This document shows, in pieces, positions 9,065 to 18,002 of a stretch of DNA of 64,000 nucleotides. A program made the position numbers and the translations under genes. A model generated the notes under the pieces. It was not told the DNA's origin. It did no database searches and saw only the letters and a program-made list of their open reading frames with translations. The stretch lies in the NCBI RefSeq assembly GCF_017875395.1, contig NZ_JAGGMO010000007.1, positions 41,445-105,444 on the forward strand. Direction: 5' to 3'. Positions within the stretch are counted from its first letter, which is position 1; every line of letters begins with the position of its first letter. The stretch comes from Methanococcus voltae. Lineage in GTDB: Archaea; AGJL01; Methanococci; Methanococcales; Methanococcaceae.

Positions 9065-10243
9065 TTAATTTAAAGTACATTCGTCTTTAAAAGCCCATTT
9101 TAACAATGGAGGAGTTATTAATATTGAAACTGTAATAAATATTAGCGTAGCTGCAATAAATTTTGGAACATTACCTTCTGAAATAATACCTGCATTAACT
9201 GCAACCATTAAATTTATAAGGGCTATTTCTGCACGAGGTATTGACCCGATACCCATCTGTAACGACTTTTTTGTGTTCCAACCCATAAGTTTGGCCCCTA
9301 ATCCTCTACCTACAACTTTACTTATCACTGCCACAACAGTAAGGATCACTGCTAAGCTTAGGGCATCGTAATTTCCAAAAACACCCAAGTCTAAACTAGC
9401 ACCCGTATATACGAAGAATAAAGGTATTAAAAAACTGTAACCAATGGTTTTTACATCGTTCATTACTGCTTTACCCTCTGGAGTTTTTGAAAGGATTAAA
9501 CCTGCTAGGAAAGAGCCTTCAATAGCTGCTTCGAACCAATTTTCTGCAAGGAATGAGAATATAAACAACAGAGCTAATATAAACGAAAGAATCCCTCTTT
9601 GAACATGCAATTTTTCGGCAAATGATATATATTTTCCAATAAGTTTCCAACCTATAAATCCAATAATTACAAATAGTCCTAGTTTACCAAATAACGAAGT
9701 TAAGTCGCCCATTCCTACTACAAAGATTATTAACATAATTCCTAAAAAGTCGTCCATAATACTTGCACTCAATGAAGCATAACCCACATCTGTTTTTAAA
9801 ACACCTAAATCCATCATAACACGAACTGTAAGGCCAATACTAGTCGCAGTTAGTATAACACCCGCAGCGAATGCTTCTTGGGATGGATAGCCCACTGAGA
9901 CTAATGCAAGATATCCCATGACCAAAGGAAATAAAACACCAAAAACTGTGGATACAGTAGCTATTGCACCGGTTTTTTTAACTTCAGCGATGTTAGTGTC
10001 TAAACCACCTAGAAATAATAAGAATATAATTCCTAATTTTGATAAAAATTCAAATATTTCATTATTATGTAATGTAAGATGGTTTCCATCAATAAATCCG
10101 AAGTATATTAAATTTCCAAGAAACATACCCATTAATATTTCACCTAATACGCCAGGCAATTTTAATTTTTCCATAAAATGGTCGCCTAATTTTCCCGCAA
10201 TTAGTGAAATGCCCAGGGTTAATAAAACCCAGCTGTAATCCAT
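9065..10243 (-). CDS. CPA2-family Na+(K+)/H+ antiporter
   Basis: Membrane cation/proton exchanger, 392 residues with about twelve hydrophobic segments. It carries LPGVLGEILMG at the start and the paired aspartates of electrogenic CPA2 exchangers in SIMDDFLG (about residues 164-165). It has no C-terminal RCK domain, so it resembles NapA-like exchangers more than full Kef channels. The ATG at 10243 was chosen because GGTGG stands 5 bp before it; an earlier GTG overlaps that site. Single gene with its own hairpin. A role in sodium and pH homeostasis is inferred from family. Confidence 0.87.
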   Translation of the reverse strand: MDYSWVLLTLGISLIAGKLGDHFMEKLKLPGVLGEILMGMFLGNLIYFGFIDGNHLTLHNNEIFEFLSKLGIIFLLFLGGLDTNIAEVKKTGAIATVSTVFGVLFPLVMGYLALVSVGYPSQEAFAAGVILTATSIGLTVRVMMDLGVLKTDVGYASLSASIMDDFLGIMLIIFVVGMGDLTSLFGKLGLFVIIGFIGWKLIGKYISFAEKLHVQRGILSFILALLFIFSFLAENWFEAAIEGSFLAGLILSKTPEGKAVMNDVKTIGYSFLIPLFFVYTGASLDLGVFGNYDALSLAVILTVVAVISKVVGRGLGAKLMGWNTKKSLQMGIGSIPRAEIALINLMVAVNAGIISEGNVPKFIAATLIFITVSILITPPLLKWAFKDECTLN

Positions 10244-10500
10244 TTGAACCACCGGTATATATAAAATTTTTTAGTTTTTTATCTTTTTTATCTTAAATTT
10301 ATTTAACAATACAATATATTTCTGTATTTTAAAGATTTTATACTATAATTTACCATATGGGAATTACACACATATGGGATATTAATTTATCAAAAATAAA
10401 AACGGTACTAATACCAATTTAAACCTGTTTTAAACCATGTAACAACATTATAATAATATTAGGGGGATATATGAGTAATCAAATACTGTTGGACGATTCA

Positions 10501-10995
10501 TTATTCTCCACAATTGGTGGAAAACATACATAAATCCATAAATTGCCTAATTAATATTTTTAAACTAATTTCTCCAACTAATTTATTATTATCATCAACT
10601 ACTCCGATAATTTGGACTTTATACTGTTCCATTTTAGTTAAAACTTCTAGAACCGTATTATTTTGATTAATAGTTAATGGATTTGGTTGTAATATCTCTT
10701 TTACAGTGTTTGCGCCACCAATAATTGATTTTAATATGGATGTTGAACTTCCCATATAAATTTTGTGTTTACTGGGGGGCAACAGAAAATCTATTACATC
10801 TAGATATCTGATGATACCCTCTAAATTGTTATCATTTTTTGTATCAATCACCCAAACGTGATGCCTTGTTCTTAATAACTTCAATACGTCTAAAACGGAA
10901 TTATTTATACAAACTATGGGCATTTCGTCTTTAGTAGGCATTATATCTTTAATTTTTAGGTGATGATATTTTTTTAAAGCAGTGTCGATTTCCAC
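10501..10995 (-). CDS. Tandem CBS-domain protein
   Basis: 164 residues consisting of two CBS domains (about 15-75 and 95-155), a module that usually binds adenine nucleotides or S-adenosylmethionine and regulates a partner. It has a short N-terminal stretch and a Cys-containing tail (LCMFSTNCGE). The start is GTG at 10995, chosen because AGGTGATATT directly precedes it; an upstream ATG would translate through that site. No partner domain is attached and the neighbours do not show the target. Confidence 0.85.
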   Translation of the reverse strand: MEIDTALKKYHHLKIKDIMPTKDEMPIVCINNSVLDVLKLLRTRHHVWVIDTKNDNNLEGIIRYLDVIDFLLPPSKHKIYMGSSTSILKSIIGGANTVKEILQPNPLTINQNNTVLEVLTKMEQYKVQIIGVVDDNNKLVGEISLKILIRQFMDLCMFSTNCGE

Positions 10996-11334
10996 AATAT
11001 CACCTTTATAAAATAACATCTACTACACTATATGTCGTAGTAATTAATATATTTTTAGATTAATTATTTTGATATTTTGGCGTAGTTAAATCCGCTAAAT
11101 ATTCACTATAATTAATTTTTTATATTTGGATATATATTGATAAATTAGAATAGTTAAAATAATCATAATTAACTTTGAAATTTAACCTTTAAATGTATAT
11201 ATTAAAGTATATAATATAGTACATTATATTTATTTTCTGAAAATATGTTAAAAAATATTGTTCATAAATTTAAATCAAATAAATGATATAACAAAATGTT
11301 AAAACAGAAAAATAATAACAGCAATGGTGAAATA
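10996..11334. other. Intergenic region between CBS gene and pdxS
   Basis: About 340 bp of very AT-rich DNA between divergent genes, with several TATA-like runs at 11180-11230. I see no gene or distinct structure. Confidence 0.5.
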
Positions 11335-12240
11335 ATGAGTAAAAAACTTGTTGGTACTGACGTACTTAAAAGAGGATTTGCAAAAATGGTTAAACACGGC
11401 GTTGTAATGGATGTTACAAATGTTGAACAAGCAAAAATTGCAGAAGAAGCTGGTGCTACTGCAGTTATGGCATTAGAGAGAGTTCCTGCAGATATAAGAG
11501 CACAAGGCGGCGTTGCAAGAATGTCAGACCCTGAAATGATACTCGAAATAATCGATGCAGTTTCAATCCCTGTAATGGCAAAGGCAAGAATCGGTCATGA
11601 TGTAGAAGCTCAAGTTTTAGAATCATTAGGCGTTGATATGGTTGACGAAAGCGAAGTTTTAACACCTGCAGACGAAGTAAACCACATCACTAAAAAGGCT
11701 TTCACAGTACCTTTTGTATGCGGTGCAAGAAACTTAGGCGAAGCTCTTAGAAGAATTGATGAAGGAGCTGCTATGATAAGGACAAAAGGAGAAGCAGGAA
11801 CTGGAAACGTTGTAGAGGCTGTAAAACACATGAGAGCAATGAACGAAGGTATTGCTAGAGTTGTAGGTTACTATGAAATGGGTTTAGATGCTGAATTAGT
11901 TCAATTAGCAAGAAATGAGTTGAAAGTACCTATCGACTTAGTTTACGAAGTTGCAAAATTAAAAAGATTACCTGTAGTTAACTTTGCAGCAGGGGGAATT
12001 GCTACGCCTGCAGATGCAGCTTTAATGATGCAAATGGGCTGCGATGGTGTATTTGTAGGTTCAGGTATCTTTAAATCGGGAGACCCTGAAAAAAGAGCAA
12101 AAGCTATTGTAGAAGCTACATACAACTACGATAAACCACAATTAATTTCAGAAGTAAGCAAAAACTTAGGCGAACCTATGGTGGGTATAAATATTGAAGA
12201 AATACCTGAAGAGCAACTTTTAGCGAAAAGAGGTAATTAA
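11335..12240 (+). CDS. pdxS: Pyridoxal 5'-phosphate synthase subunit PdxS
   Basis: Forms pyridoxal phosphate from ribose 5-phosphate, glyceraldehyde 3-phosphate and ammonia delivered by PdxT. 301 residues from the ATG at 11335, which follows GGTGA; an ATG 13 codons earlier would add an Asn-rich stretch and lacks a site. The TIM-barrel motifs are clear: [12 protein letters not shown], the substrate lysine in [10 protein letters not shown], and GTGN in the phosphate loop. The glutaminase PdxT is not adjacent. The stop codon lies in a 9-bp hairpin. Confidence 0.97.
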   Translation: MSKKLVGTDVLKRGFAKMVKHGVVMDVTNVEQAKIAEEAGATAVMALERVPADIRAQGGVARMSDPEMILEIIDAVSIPVMAKARIGHDVEAQVLESLGVDMVDESEVLTPADEVNHITKKAFTVPFVCGARNLGEALRRIDEGAAMIRTKGEAGTGNVVEAVKHMRAMNEGIARVVGYYEMGLDAELVQLARNELKVPIDLVYEVAKLKRLPVVNFAAGGIATPADAALMMQMGCDGVFVGSGIFKSGDPEKRAKAIVEATYNYDKPQLISEVSKNLGEPMVGINIEEIPEEQLLAKRGN

Positions 12241-12258
12241 TTAAACCTTTTTAATTAA
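12237..12258 (+). terminator. 9-bp hairpin containing the pdxS stop codon
   Basis: TTAATTAAA (12237-12245, includes the TAA) pairs perfectly with TTTAATTAA (12250-12258) across a 4-nt loop, followed by CCTTTTTAATTT. This one has the T-run expected of a terminator. Confidence 0.55.
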
Positions 12259-12508
12259 ACCTTTTTAATTTGTTTTACATTAATTTAATTTTTTTATATA
12301 TTTAATTTTAATTTTACAAATTTATTTTTTAAAAAATGCTATAAAAAATAATAAACTAGCAAACTAATAAAATAATAAATATCATAAATATCATAAAATA
12401 ATGATAGTAGCACATAATGAAGTCACAAATACATAAAAATTATAAATTATCCTTATTTATAATAATATTCAAATATATATAAATTTAATTTTATAAATGA
12501 TGGAAACA

Positions 12509-12544
12509 TTTATATACTATAATGGTGTTAGTCATTGTGCAAGT
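12509..12544 (+). promoter_or_regulatory. Stable-RNA promoter (box A TTTATATA, box B TGCAAGT)
   Basis: TTTATATA at 12509-12516 is followed about 25 bp later by TGCAAGT at 12538-12544, 14 bp before tRNA-Thr. These match the box A/box B consensus described for Methanococcus tRNA and rRNA genes. It should drive the whole tRNA/5S cluster. The roughly 270 bp between the pdxS hairpin and this promoter holds no visible gene. Confidence 0.85.
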
Positions 12545-12557
12545 AAAATAAAAGATT

Positions 12558-12631
12558 GCCTCAGTGGCTCAGCCTGGTAGAGCGCCTGACTTGTAATCAG
12601 GTGGTCGGGGGTTCGAATCCCCCCTGGGGCT
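12558..12631 (+). tRNA. tRNA-Thr (UGU)
   Basis: Acceptor stem GCCTCAG / CTGGGGC with one G-U pair, anticodon loop CTTGTAA, T-loop GTTCGAATC. Discriminator T, no encoded CCA. First gene of the stable-RNA cluster. Confidence 0.96.
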
Positions 12632-12667
12632 TGAGTTCTTAGGCAATAGACTTAAGACTTTTTACTT

Positions 12668-12741
12668 GGGCCTGTGGGGTAGCCTGGTCATCCTTTGGGA
12701 TTTGGGATCCTGAAACCCCAGTTCGAATCTGGGCAGGCCCA
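12668..12741 (+). tRNA. tRNA-Pro (UGG)
   Basis: Acceptor GGGCCTG / CAGGCCC, anticodon loop TTTGGGA, T-loop GTTCGAATC, discriminator A. It is directly followed by CCA at 12742-12744, the only tRNA in the cluster with an encoded 3' CCA. The anticodon stem contains two wobble pairs. Confidence 0.93.
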
Positions 12742-12806
12742 CCATTTACTTTAATACATAGGAATATCATTAGGAATAGCGTATCAGAAGCATATCCAAG
12801 AATTAT

Positions 12807-12880
12807 CCCGCGATAGTTCAGACTGGTAGAACGGCGGACTGTAGATCCGCATGTCGCTGGTTCAAATCCGGCTCGCGGGA
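12807..12880 (+). tRNA. tRNA-Tyr (GUA)
   Basis: Acceptor CCCGCGA / TCGCGGG with the archaeal/eukaryotic C1-G72 tyrosine identity pair, anticodon loop CTGTAGA, discriminator A. Confidence 0.96.
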
Positions 12881-12885
12881 CTCTT

Positions 12886-12959
12886 GGGCCCGTAGCTTAG
12901 TCTGGTAGAGCGCCTGGCTTTTAACCAGGCGGTCGAGGGTTCGAATCCCTTCGGGCCCG
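12886..12959 (+). tRNA. tRNA-Lys (UUU), copy 1
   Basis: Acceptor GGGCCCG / CGGGCCC, anticodon loop CTTTTAA, discriminator G. Part of the duplicated unit. Confidence 0.97.
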
Positions 12960-12969
12960 TTTTAGCTGT

Positions 12970-13088
12970 TGATACGGCGGTCATAGCGGAGGTGTTCCAT
13001 CCGATCCCATTCCGATCTCGGAAATTAAGCCCTCCAGCGATTTCTTAAGTACTGCCATATGGTGGGAACAAGATGACGCTGCCGATCA
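12970..13088 (+). rRNA. 5S ribosomal RNA, copy 1
   Basis: About 119 nt. The ends pair as helix I (TGAT-CGGCGG with GCTGCCGATCA, one bulged A) and the body carries the archaeal 5S segments TCCGATCTCGGAA and TACTGCCATATGGTGGGA. Ends are estimated from pairing. A run of seven T follows, before tRNA-Asp. Confidence 0.95.
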
Positions 13089-13101
13089 CTTTTTTTATTA
13101 T

Positions 13102-13176
13102 GCCCTGGTGGTGTAGCTCGGCCTATCATACAGGACTGTCACTCCTGTGACTCGGGTTCAAATCCCGGCCAGGGCG
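13102..13176 (+). tRNA. tRNA-Asp (GUC), copy 1
   Basis: Acceptor GCCCTGG / CCAGGGC, anticodon loop CTGTCAC, discriminator G. Confidence 0.97.
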
Positions 13177-13261
13177 CTTTATATTTAGTTTGAAATATAA
13201 ATTCTACACTATTTAGAATACAAATGTCATAAGCAATATATACGTACTATTCGTTAGACTT

Positions 13262-13335
13262 GGGCCCGTAGCTTAGTCTGGTAGAGCGCCTGGCTTTTAA
13301 CCAGGCGGTCGAGGGTTCGAATCCCTTCGGGCCCG
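13262..13335 (+). tRNA. tRNA-Lys (UUU), copy 2
   Basis: Same sequence as the copy at 12886. Confidence 0.97.
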
Positions 13336-13345
13336 TTTTAGCTGT

Positions 13346-13464
13346 TGATACGGCGGTCATAGCGGAGGTGTTCCATCCGATCCCATTCCGATCTCGGAAA
13401 TTAAGCCCTCCAGCGATTTCTTAAGTACTGCCATATGGTGGGAACAAGATGACGCTGCCGATCA
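13346..13464 (+). rRNA. 5S ribosomal RNA, copy 2
   Basis: Same sequence as the copy at 12970; again followed by a seven-T run. Confidence 0.95.
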
Positions 13465-13477
13465 CTTTTTTTATTAT

Positions 13478-13552
13478 GCCCTGGTGGTGTAGCTCGGCCT
13501 ATCATACAGGACTGTCACTCCTGTGACTCGGGTTCAAATCCCGGCCAGGGCG
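13478..13552 (+). tRNA. tRNA-Asp (GUC), copy 2
   Basis: Same sequence as the copy at 13102. Last gene of the cluster. Confidence 0.97.
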
Positions 13553-13831
13553 CTTTCTGTGTTTTAGAGTCTAAGGACTTATTTTTTATAATTTCTTTTT
13601 ATTTATCTATATTTGATAGTTAACTTCGTTTTTGATATTGATATTGATATATGATCGTTTTTTTTATCAAAATTTATTATTTAGATATCTATACGCCTAT
13701 AATGTCTTAATATTCTATTATTTTAATACTCTAATTTTAATACTCTATTTTGTATATTTCAAGATATTTAAGTTTGGCATTTTATTTGAAAATCTTCTAA
13801 TAAGCTTAGTTTTAAATTAAAAATCAAAAAA

Positions 13832-13841
13832 CTATATATAT
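13832..13841 (+). promoter_or_regulatory. TATA box of the HD gene (leaderless spacing)
   Basis: CTATATATAT centred near 13837 lies about 26 bp from the ATG at 13863. Archaeal transcription normally starts about 25 bp downstream of the TATA box, so the mRNA would begin at or next to the A of the ATG. No ribosome binding site is present. The rest of the gap (13557-13831) holds only AT-rich sequence. Confidence 0.65.
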
Positions 13842-13862
13842 TTTTAAAAATAACTTATTACT

Positions 13863-15308
13863 ATGGAAAAATCAAAAATTATACGGGACCCAATCCACAA
13901 AGATATAAAGATTAAAGAATCGGAAATTTCGATAGTAGACACCGAAAATTTTCAGAGACTTAGGAATATTAAGCAAACAGGATTAACATGCTTAGTTTAC
14001 CCTAGTGCAAACCATACACGATTTGAGCACTCTCTCGGTACGATGTACGTAGCAGGCGAAATGGCCAAAAAATTAGATAGTACAAACGTAGATATTAATT
14101 TAATTAGAATATTAGGACTTTTACACGATATAGGGCATCCTCCATATTCTCACACTTTGGAAGTAAATAATTATGATCATGAGTATTATACAAAACAGAA
14201 AATAAAAAAGATGGACTTCGAAAACTACCAAAGTAAAGAAGTTCTCGAATCGTATAACTCTAAGGGTCTCATTGGTAAATTAATTCACGGAGAAATGGAT
14301 TCTGATAGAATGGATTATTTAATAAGGGATAGCTATCATACTGGTGTAGCATACGGTTCTATAGATATACATCGTATAATAAGCTCAATAACTGATTTTG
14401 AAGATTCTAATTCCTTGGGCATCTTAGAGAAGGGAGTTTCAGCGATTGAGTCCTTACTTATCGCTCGGTATCAAATGTACCCTACTGTTTATATGCACCC
14501 CGTTTCTCGTATAGCGGAATGTATGTTAAAGAATGCCACGTTGGACATTTTAAAAGATGGAACTATAGAAAATAAGGATTTATCAATAATGGATGACATT
14601 GATTTAGTATCTACTCTTAGAAACTCTGAAGGTTATGGTAAGGAATTAATGAAGATGTTGGATACTAGAAATTTATTTAAAAATATCGCTACGTTTCCAT
14701 ATCGGGAATTAAAACCTTTAGAGATATATAAATTGATAAACTTGACAGAATCTAATTTGGCAGTTCTTGAAGAATTATTGTATGATAAAATGGGATTTAA
14801 ACTATATTTGGATATCCCTAAACCTCCTAAAATTGTTGAAAACAAAGTCCCTGTATTGATAAATGGTAAAAAACATAGATTAGATGAAGTTTCGCCATTA
14901 GTTCAAAATTTAAAAGTTGCATATAAAAAATCCTGGAATGTACGTGTTTATGCAGAACCGAACAACATCTCCAATGAAAATATTCAAAATCAAAAATATA
15001 ATATTAAAAATTCGCCATATGAATTAAAGAATATCATTTATGATCTCATCGATGAATATGAATTAGTCAACGAATCAGAATTATTCGATAATAATTCTAT
15101 AATAAACATTTTGTCTGAAAATTCGGTTGTAAAAGGCTATTCTACATTTATGGCATATGCAAAAAATAAAGGTTTAAGTGAGGCAATTCTATCTTCTGAA
15201 TTACAAAAACTTTTGTTTTCCGGAATGGTTAAGAAACGAACCGTACAAATGGGCGGTATCTATAGATATGATTATAAATTAGTCGATGAATCCATTATAT
15301 CACGATAA
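13863..15308 (+). CDS. HD-domain phosphohydrolase (dNTPase/SAMHD1-like, COG1078)
   Basis: 481 residues. The HD metal site is complete: His51/His56 in HTRFEHSLG, His88-Asp89 in LLHDIGHPPYSH, and the distal aspartate in GEMDSDRMD at about 143-151. This family includes dNTP triphosphohydrolases, so control of dNTP pools is possible, but the substrate is not shown. The C-terminal 130 residues are outside the HD core. The start has no ribosome binding site and fits a leaderless mRNA. It converges with the cfbE-like gene. Confidence 0.88.
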   Translation: MEKSKIIRDPIHKDIKIKESEISIVDTENFQRLRNIKQTGLTCLVYPSANHTRFEHSLGTMYVAGEMAKKLDSTNVDINLIRILGLLHDIGHPPYSHTLEVNNYDHEYYTKQKIKKMDFENYQSKEVLESYNSKGLIGKLIHGEMDSDRMDYLIRDSYHTGVAYGSIDIHRIISSITDFEDSNSLGILEKGVSAIESLLIARYQMYPTVYMHPVSRIAECMLKNATLDILKDGTIENKDLSIMDDIDLVSTLRNSEGYGKELMKMLDTRNLFKNIATFPYRELKPLEIYKLINLTESNLAVLEELLYDKMGFKLYLDIPKPPKIVENKVPVLINGKKHRLDEVSPLVQNLKVAYKKSWNVRVYAEPNNISNENIQNQKYNIKNSPYELKNIIYDLIDEYELVNESELFDNNSIINILSENSVVKGYSTFMAYAKNKGLSEAILSSELQKLLFSGMVKKRTVQMGGIYRYDYKLVDESIISR

Positions 15309-15340
15309 ATTGAGATATTTGCTATGAAATTATGCTTGAA

Positions 15341-16837
15341 TTATACTATAGAGCTTCTATATATTATTAAATAATTATTTTTATCATTTAAAAGTCCTAA
15401 ATCACTTAAATCCTGTTCATTAATTATTTTTTTGTCTGTTATTAATTTATAGGTCATATATTTATCCTCAAATTCGCAACTAGTCTTTTTATTATGCCAA
15501 ATATTAAATAATTCATTTCCTAACTCGCCTGATAAATATATGTTTATTGGATTATTTTGGAAACGTTTTTCGGTAGCTTCAAACTTTTTAGAACTATTAA
15601 TATTATCAAATAGTTTTAAAATCTGTTCAAACAGTTTTTCCGCATTTATTTCCTCACAAGTACACCCAAAATCCCCTCCTATACATATTATCGGATTTTC
15701 AAAAGTTTCAATAAAATCTACTATCGAATTAGATATTGATTTTATATTTAATCCAGGATTGGTATTTTTTAATATATTTTTAGCTATTAATTCCATTCTA
15801 TTTTTTAATTCAAAAGATTTAATCCTTTTAATAATATCCTCTGAACTCATCATATTCCTACAAATTTCGTAGCTTAAAATACCATTTTGAATGTGATGTA
15901 CTCCAAAAATTTTTTTATCAAACTCGAAAACATGATTAATTTTATAATCTTTCATTTCCATATTATCATATTCAAATTTTAATGGATATTTTGATATAAT
16001 TTTTAAATTAGGTGGTTTATCATCTATTAAATTTAGATTTAAATTTTTAATATTTAACGATTCTATCTCATTCTTGTAGGTTTTAAACAGTTCTTTTAAC
16101 ATGTAGCAATTTTCTACAAATTTTAGTGTATCTAATTTCACTTTTGCAGTTCTTAAATTTTTTGCGATGTCGTATTCTTCTAAAATGTTTGTAATCAGTC
16201 CAAATTTTGAATACACAAGACCTAGTGATATTTCAAATACGAAATAATCATATTTTGGTAGTTTTCCGTTTTTCTTTAAGTTATTTAAAATGTTTAAAAC
16301 TTCCGTAGGTGTTATTGACCCTTTATTACTATTATGCAAATATACGCTATATTTATCTGATAAAATATGATTAATTAATTCAGATGTGGATGTTTTACCT
16401 TTTACCCCAGTTATGGTAATTATTTTAGGTTTTATATCCTTATATTTTTTATTTATTATTTCAGAAACTGCTTCATGGAAAGTTTTAAATTTAATATCTA
16501 TTGCGCAATGTACTGGGGCTATAACTTCTTCAAATTTTGAATAATCAAGTCCGTTTTTTAAATTAGCTATTATTTCTAAATCTGGATAAAATTCTTTTAA
16601 TTTATTATATTTTTGATATATTTCTTTATCTTTATCTGAGAATGAATTTATTCCGTTTGAAGACGATAATTTATTTAATTTGTTAATTTTTCCATAAATA
16701 TCCCATATTACTATGTTTCTAGAATATTTATCATCTTTATTTGACAGATATTCTTCTGCAATATCCAAAGCACCATGATTTACATCGATAATCAGTGTTC
16801 TTTTTTTACTTTCCTTTTTTTCACTTTTATTTAAAAT
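15341..16837 (-). CDS. cfbE: Mur-ligase-like protein, probable coenzyme F430 synthase (CfbE)
   Basis: ATP-dependent ligase with the Mur central-domain P-loop ITGVKGKTST; about 498 residues if it starts as proposed. CfbE is the Mur-like enzyme that closes the last ring step in F430, the nickel cofactor of methyl-CoM reductase. Methanococcus has no pseudomurein, making a cell-wall role unlikely. The reading frame continues upstream of the TTG at 16768 into a typical N-terminus (TLIIDVNHGALDIAEEY) with no ATG, GTG or TTG before the in-frame stop. AGGGGTGAT lies directly before an ATT at 16835-16837, so I propose AUU initiation. The ATP-grasp gene ends 28 bp upstream and is probably cotranscribed. 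Confidence 0.68.
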   Translation of the reverse strand: MLNKSEKKESKKRTLIIDVNHGALDIAEEYLSNKDDKYSRNIVIWDIYGKINKLNKLSSSNGINSFSDKDKEIYQKYNKLKEFYPDLEIIANLKNGLDYSKFEEVIAPVHCAIDIKFKTFHEAVSEIINKKYKDIKPKIITITGVKGKTSTSELINHILSDKYSVYLHNSNKGSITPTEVLNILNNLKKNGKLPKYDYFVFEISLGLVYSKFGLITNILEEYDIAKNLRTAKVKLDTLKFVENCYMLKELFKTYKNEIESLNIKNLNLNLIDDKPPNLKIISKYPLKFEYDNMEMKDYKINHVFEFDKKIFGVHHIQNGILSYEICRNMMSSEDIIKRIKSFELKNRMELIAKNILKNTNPGLNIKSISNSIVDFIETFENPIICIGGDFGCTCEEINAEKLFEQILKLFDNINSSKKFEATEKRFQNNPINIYLSGELGNELFNIWHNKKTSCEFEDKYMTYKLITDKKIINEQDLSDLGLLNDKNNYLIIYRSSIV

Positions 16838-16865
16838 TTTATCACCCCTACATTATAAAAGATAA

Positions 16866-17729
16866 CTAGCACTTCATACGGTTAATTAAGCATTTTGCTA
16901 TTATTTCGTCAGCATTAACGCCCAACTGTCTAAAACCTTTAGTTCCTGGTGCCGTATTTACTTCTACAACGTTATAATCATCATCTTTAGGTAATAAATC
17001 TACGGCCATAATGTCCCCTTTCATTACTTCAGCACATTTTAATGCTAATTCTTCCACTTCTGAATTGATGGTTAATTCTTCAATTCCTCCACCTTTGTAT
17101 AGGTTTGTTATATAATTGTTGCTTATTCTCCTATAACCACCTATAACTTGACCATCAACTACTAAAACTCTCATATCTTTGTATAATCCAGTTTCGGGGT
17201 CTTTAAAATCTATATATTCTTGTATTATCTTACTTTCCCACATCGAATTTTTTGACATTTCTCTTAATTCTTCATCATTTTGTGGTTTTTCTACTTTCAT
17301 ACCACATTTTGAGAACGAATTTTTTAAAATTAAAGGATATTCCATATCATTTTTATTTATAAATCGTACTGCATCGTCATAATCCCTGATAAGAGCTGTT
17401 TTTGGTACTTTTATTCCCTTTTTATTTAAAATTTTAATGGTTTTAAATTTATCGGAGGAATTATATATGGTAGATAATGGATTTACGAATTTATAGTCTT
17501 CTTCCTCTAAATTTTTTAATACCTGCCAGGAATATAATGTTAATCTATCAAGATAATCTCCAATTCCACATCTGGAGTGTATTAAGTCTGTTTCTATTTT
17601 AAAACTATCATCTACCAATAAGTTGTTTTCTGAAAGTAGTAATATTTCACAAGATTGTCCAAGTCTTTCTACTGCATTTTTTAAGGCATATATTGTGGAA
17701 CCACCCTCTGCACATACGATTGTTATCAT
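16866..17729 (-). CDS. RimK-family ATP-grasp alpha-L-glutamate ligase (MptN/CofF type)
   Basis: 287 residues with the RimK-like ATP-grasp fold: PLILKNSFSKCGMKV in the nucleotide-binding lobe, IIQEYI, DMRVLVVDGQVIGGYRR and the metal-binding VVEVNTAPGTKGF near the C-terminus. In methanococci this family has two known members: MptN, adding glutamate to tetrahydromethanopterin, and CofF, capping coenzyme F420. I cannot separate them by eye. It lies upstream of the cfbE-like gene by 28 bp, which suggests a cofactor operon. AAGGGATAAA precedes the ATG. Confidence 0.85.
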   Translation of the reverse strand: MITIVCAEGGSTIYALKNAVERLGQSCEILLLSENNLLVDDSFKIETDLIHSRCGIGDYLDRLTLYSWQVLKNLEEEDYKFVNPLSTIYNSSDKFKTIKILNKKGIKVPKTALIRDYDDAVRFINKNDMEYPLILKNSFSKCGMKVEKPQNDEELREMSKNSMWESKIIQEYIDFKDPETGLYKDMRVLVVDGQVIGGYRRISNNYITNLYKGGGIEELTINSEVEELALKCAEVMKGDIMAVDLLPKDDDYNVVEVNTAPGTKGFRQLGVNADEIIAKCLINRMKC

Positions 17730-17962
17730 TTTATCCCTTTTAATCAGTTTTGTTAATATATTGTTCTTCTTTTATTGTATTTTATAATATATTGGTTATC
17801 ATGATTAATGATACAATATGAACTATATAATCTTTTTTATAATTGATTAAACATTAAATGCCATGTTGAAATTATACGATAAATTTTAAAAACAAATAAT
17901 TATTGCACTAAAATAAAAAAATGTTAAAAAAGTTTATAAAATGTTATTAATGATTATTATTC

Positions 17963-17996
17963 TTATTAGTATTATTAGTATTATTAGTATTATTAT
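17963..17996. repeat. 9-bp tandem repeat after the M50 protease gene
   Basis: TATTATTAG repeated about three to four times immediately downstream of the protease stop codon. On the transcribed strand it is A-rich, so it is not a T-run terminator. Confidence 0.6.
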
Positions 17997-18002
17997 TTTA
18001 AT

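Larger units (their letters stand above)
12883..13180 (+). repeat. 298-bp direct repeat, copy 1 (tRNA-Lys, 5S, tRNA-Asp)
   Basis: Identical, by my reading, to 13259-13556, with a 376-bp period and 78 bp of unique spacer. The identity includes the spacers between the RNA genes and stops abruptly at both ends. Confidence 0.95.
13259..13556 (+). repeat. 298-bp direct repeat, copy 2
   Basis: Second copy of the tRNA-Lys/5S/tRNA-Asp unit. The 78-bp spacer before it has an AATATATA run near 13235-13242 that is too close to the tRNA for a normal leader, so this copy may depend on the upstream promoter. Confidence 0.95.

Noticed and set aside
13632..13820. 62-codon hydrophobic frame before the HD gene
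   Set aside because: Composition is what AT-rich noncoding DNA yields (Phe, Tyr, Ile, Leu); no ribosome binding site.
15341..16837. Pseudomurein peptide ligase
   Set aside because: Mur-like ligases also build pseudomurein, but the organism looks like Methanococcus, which has an S-layer only; F430 synthase fits better.
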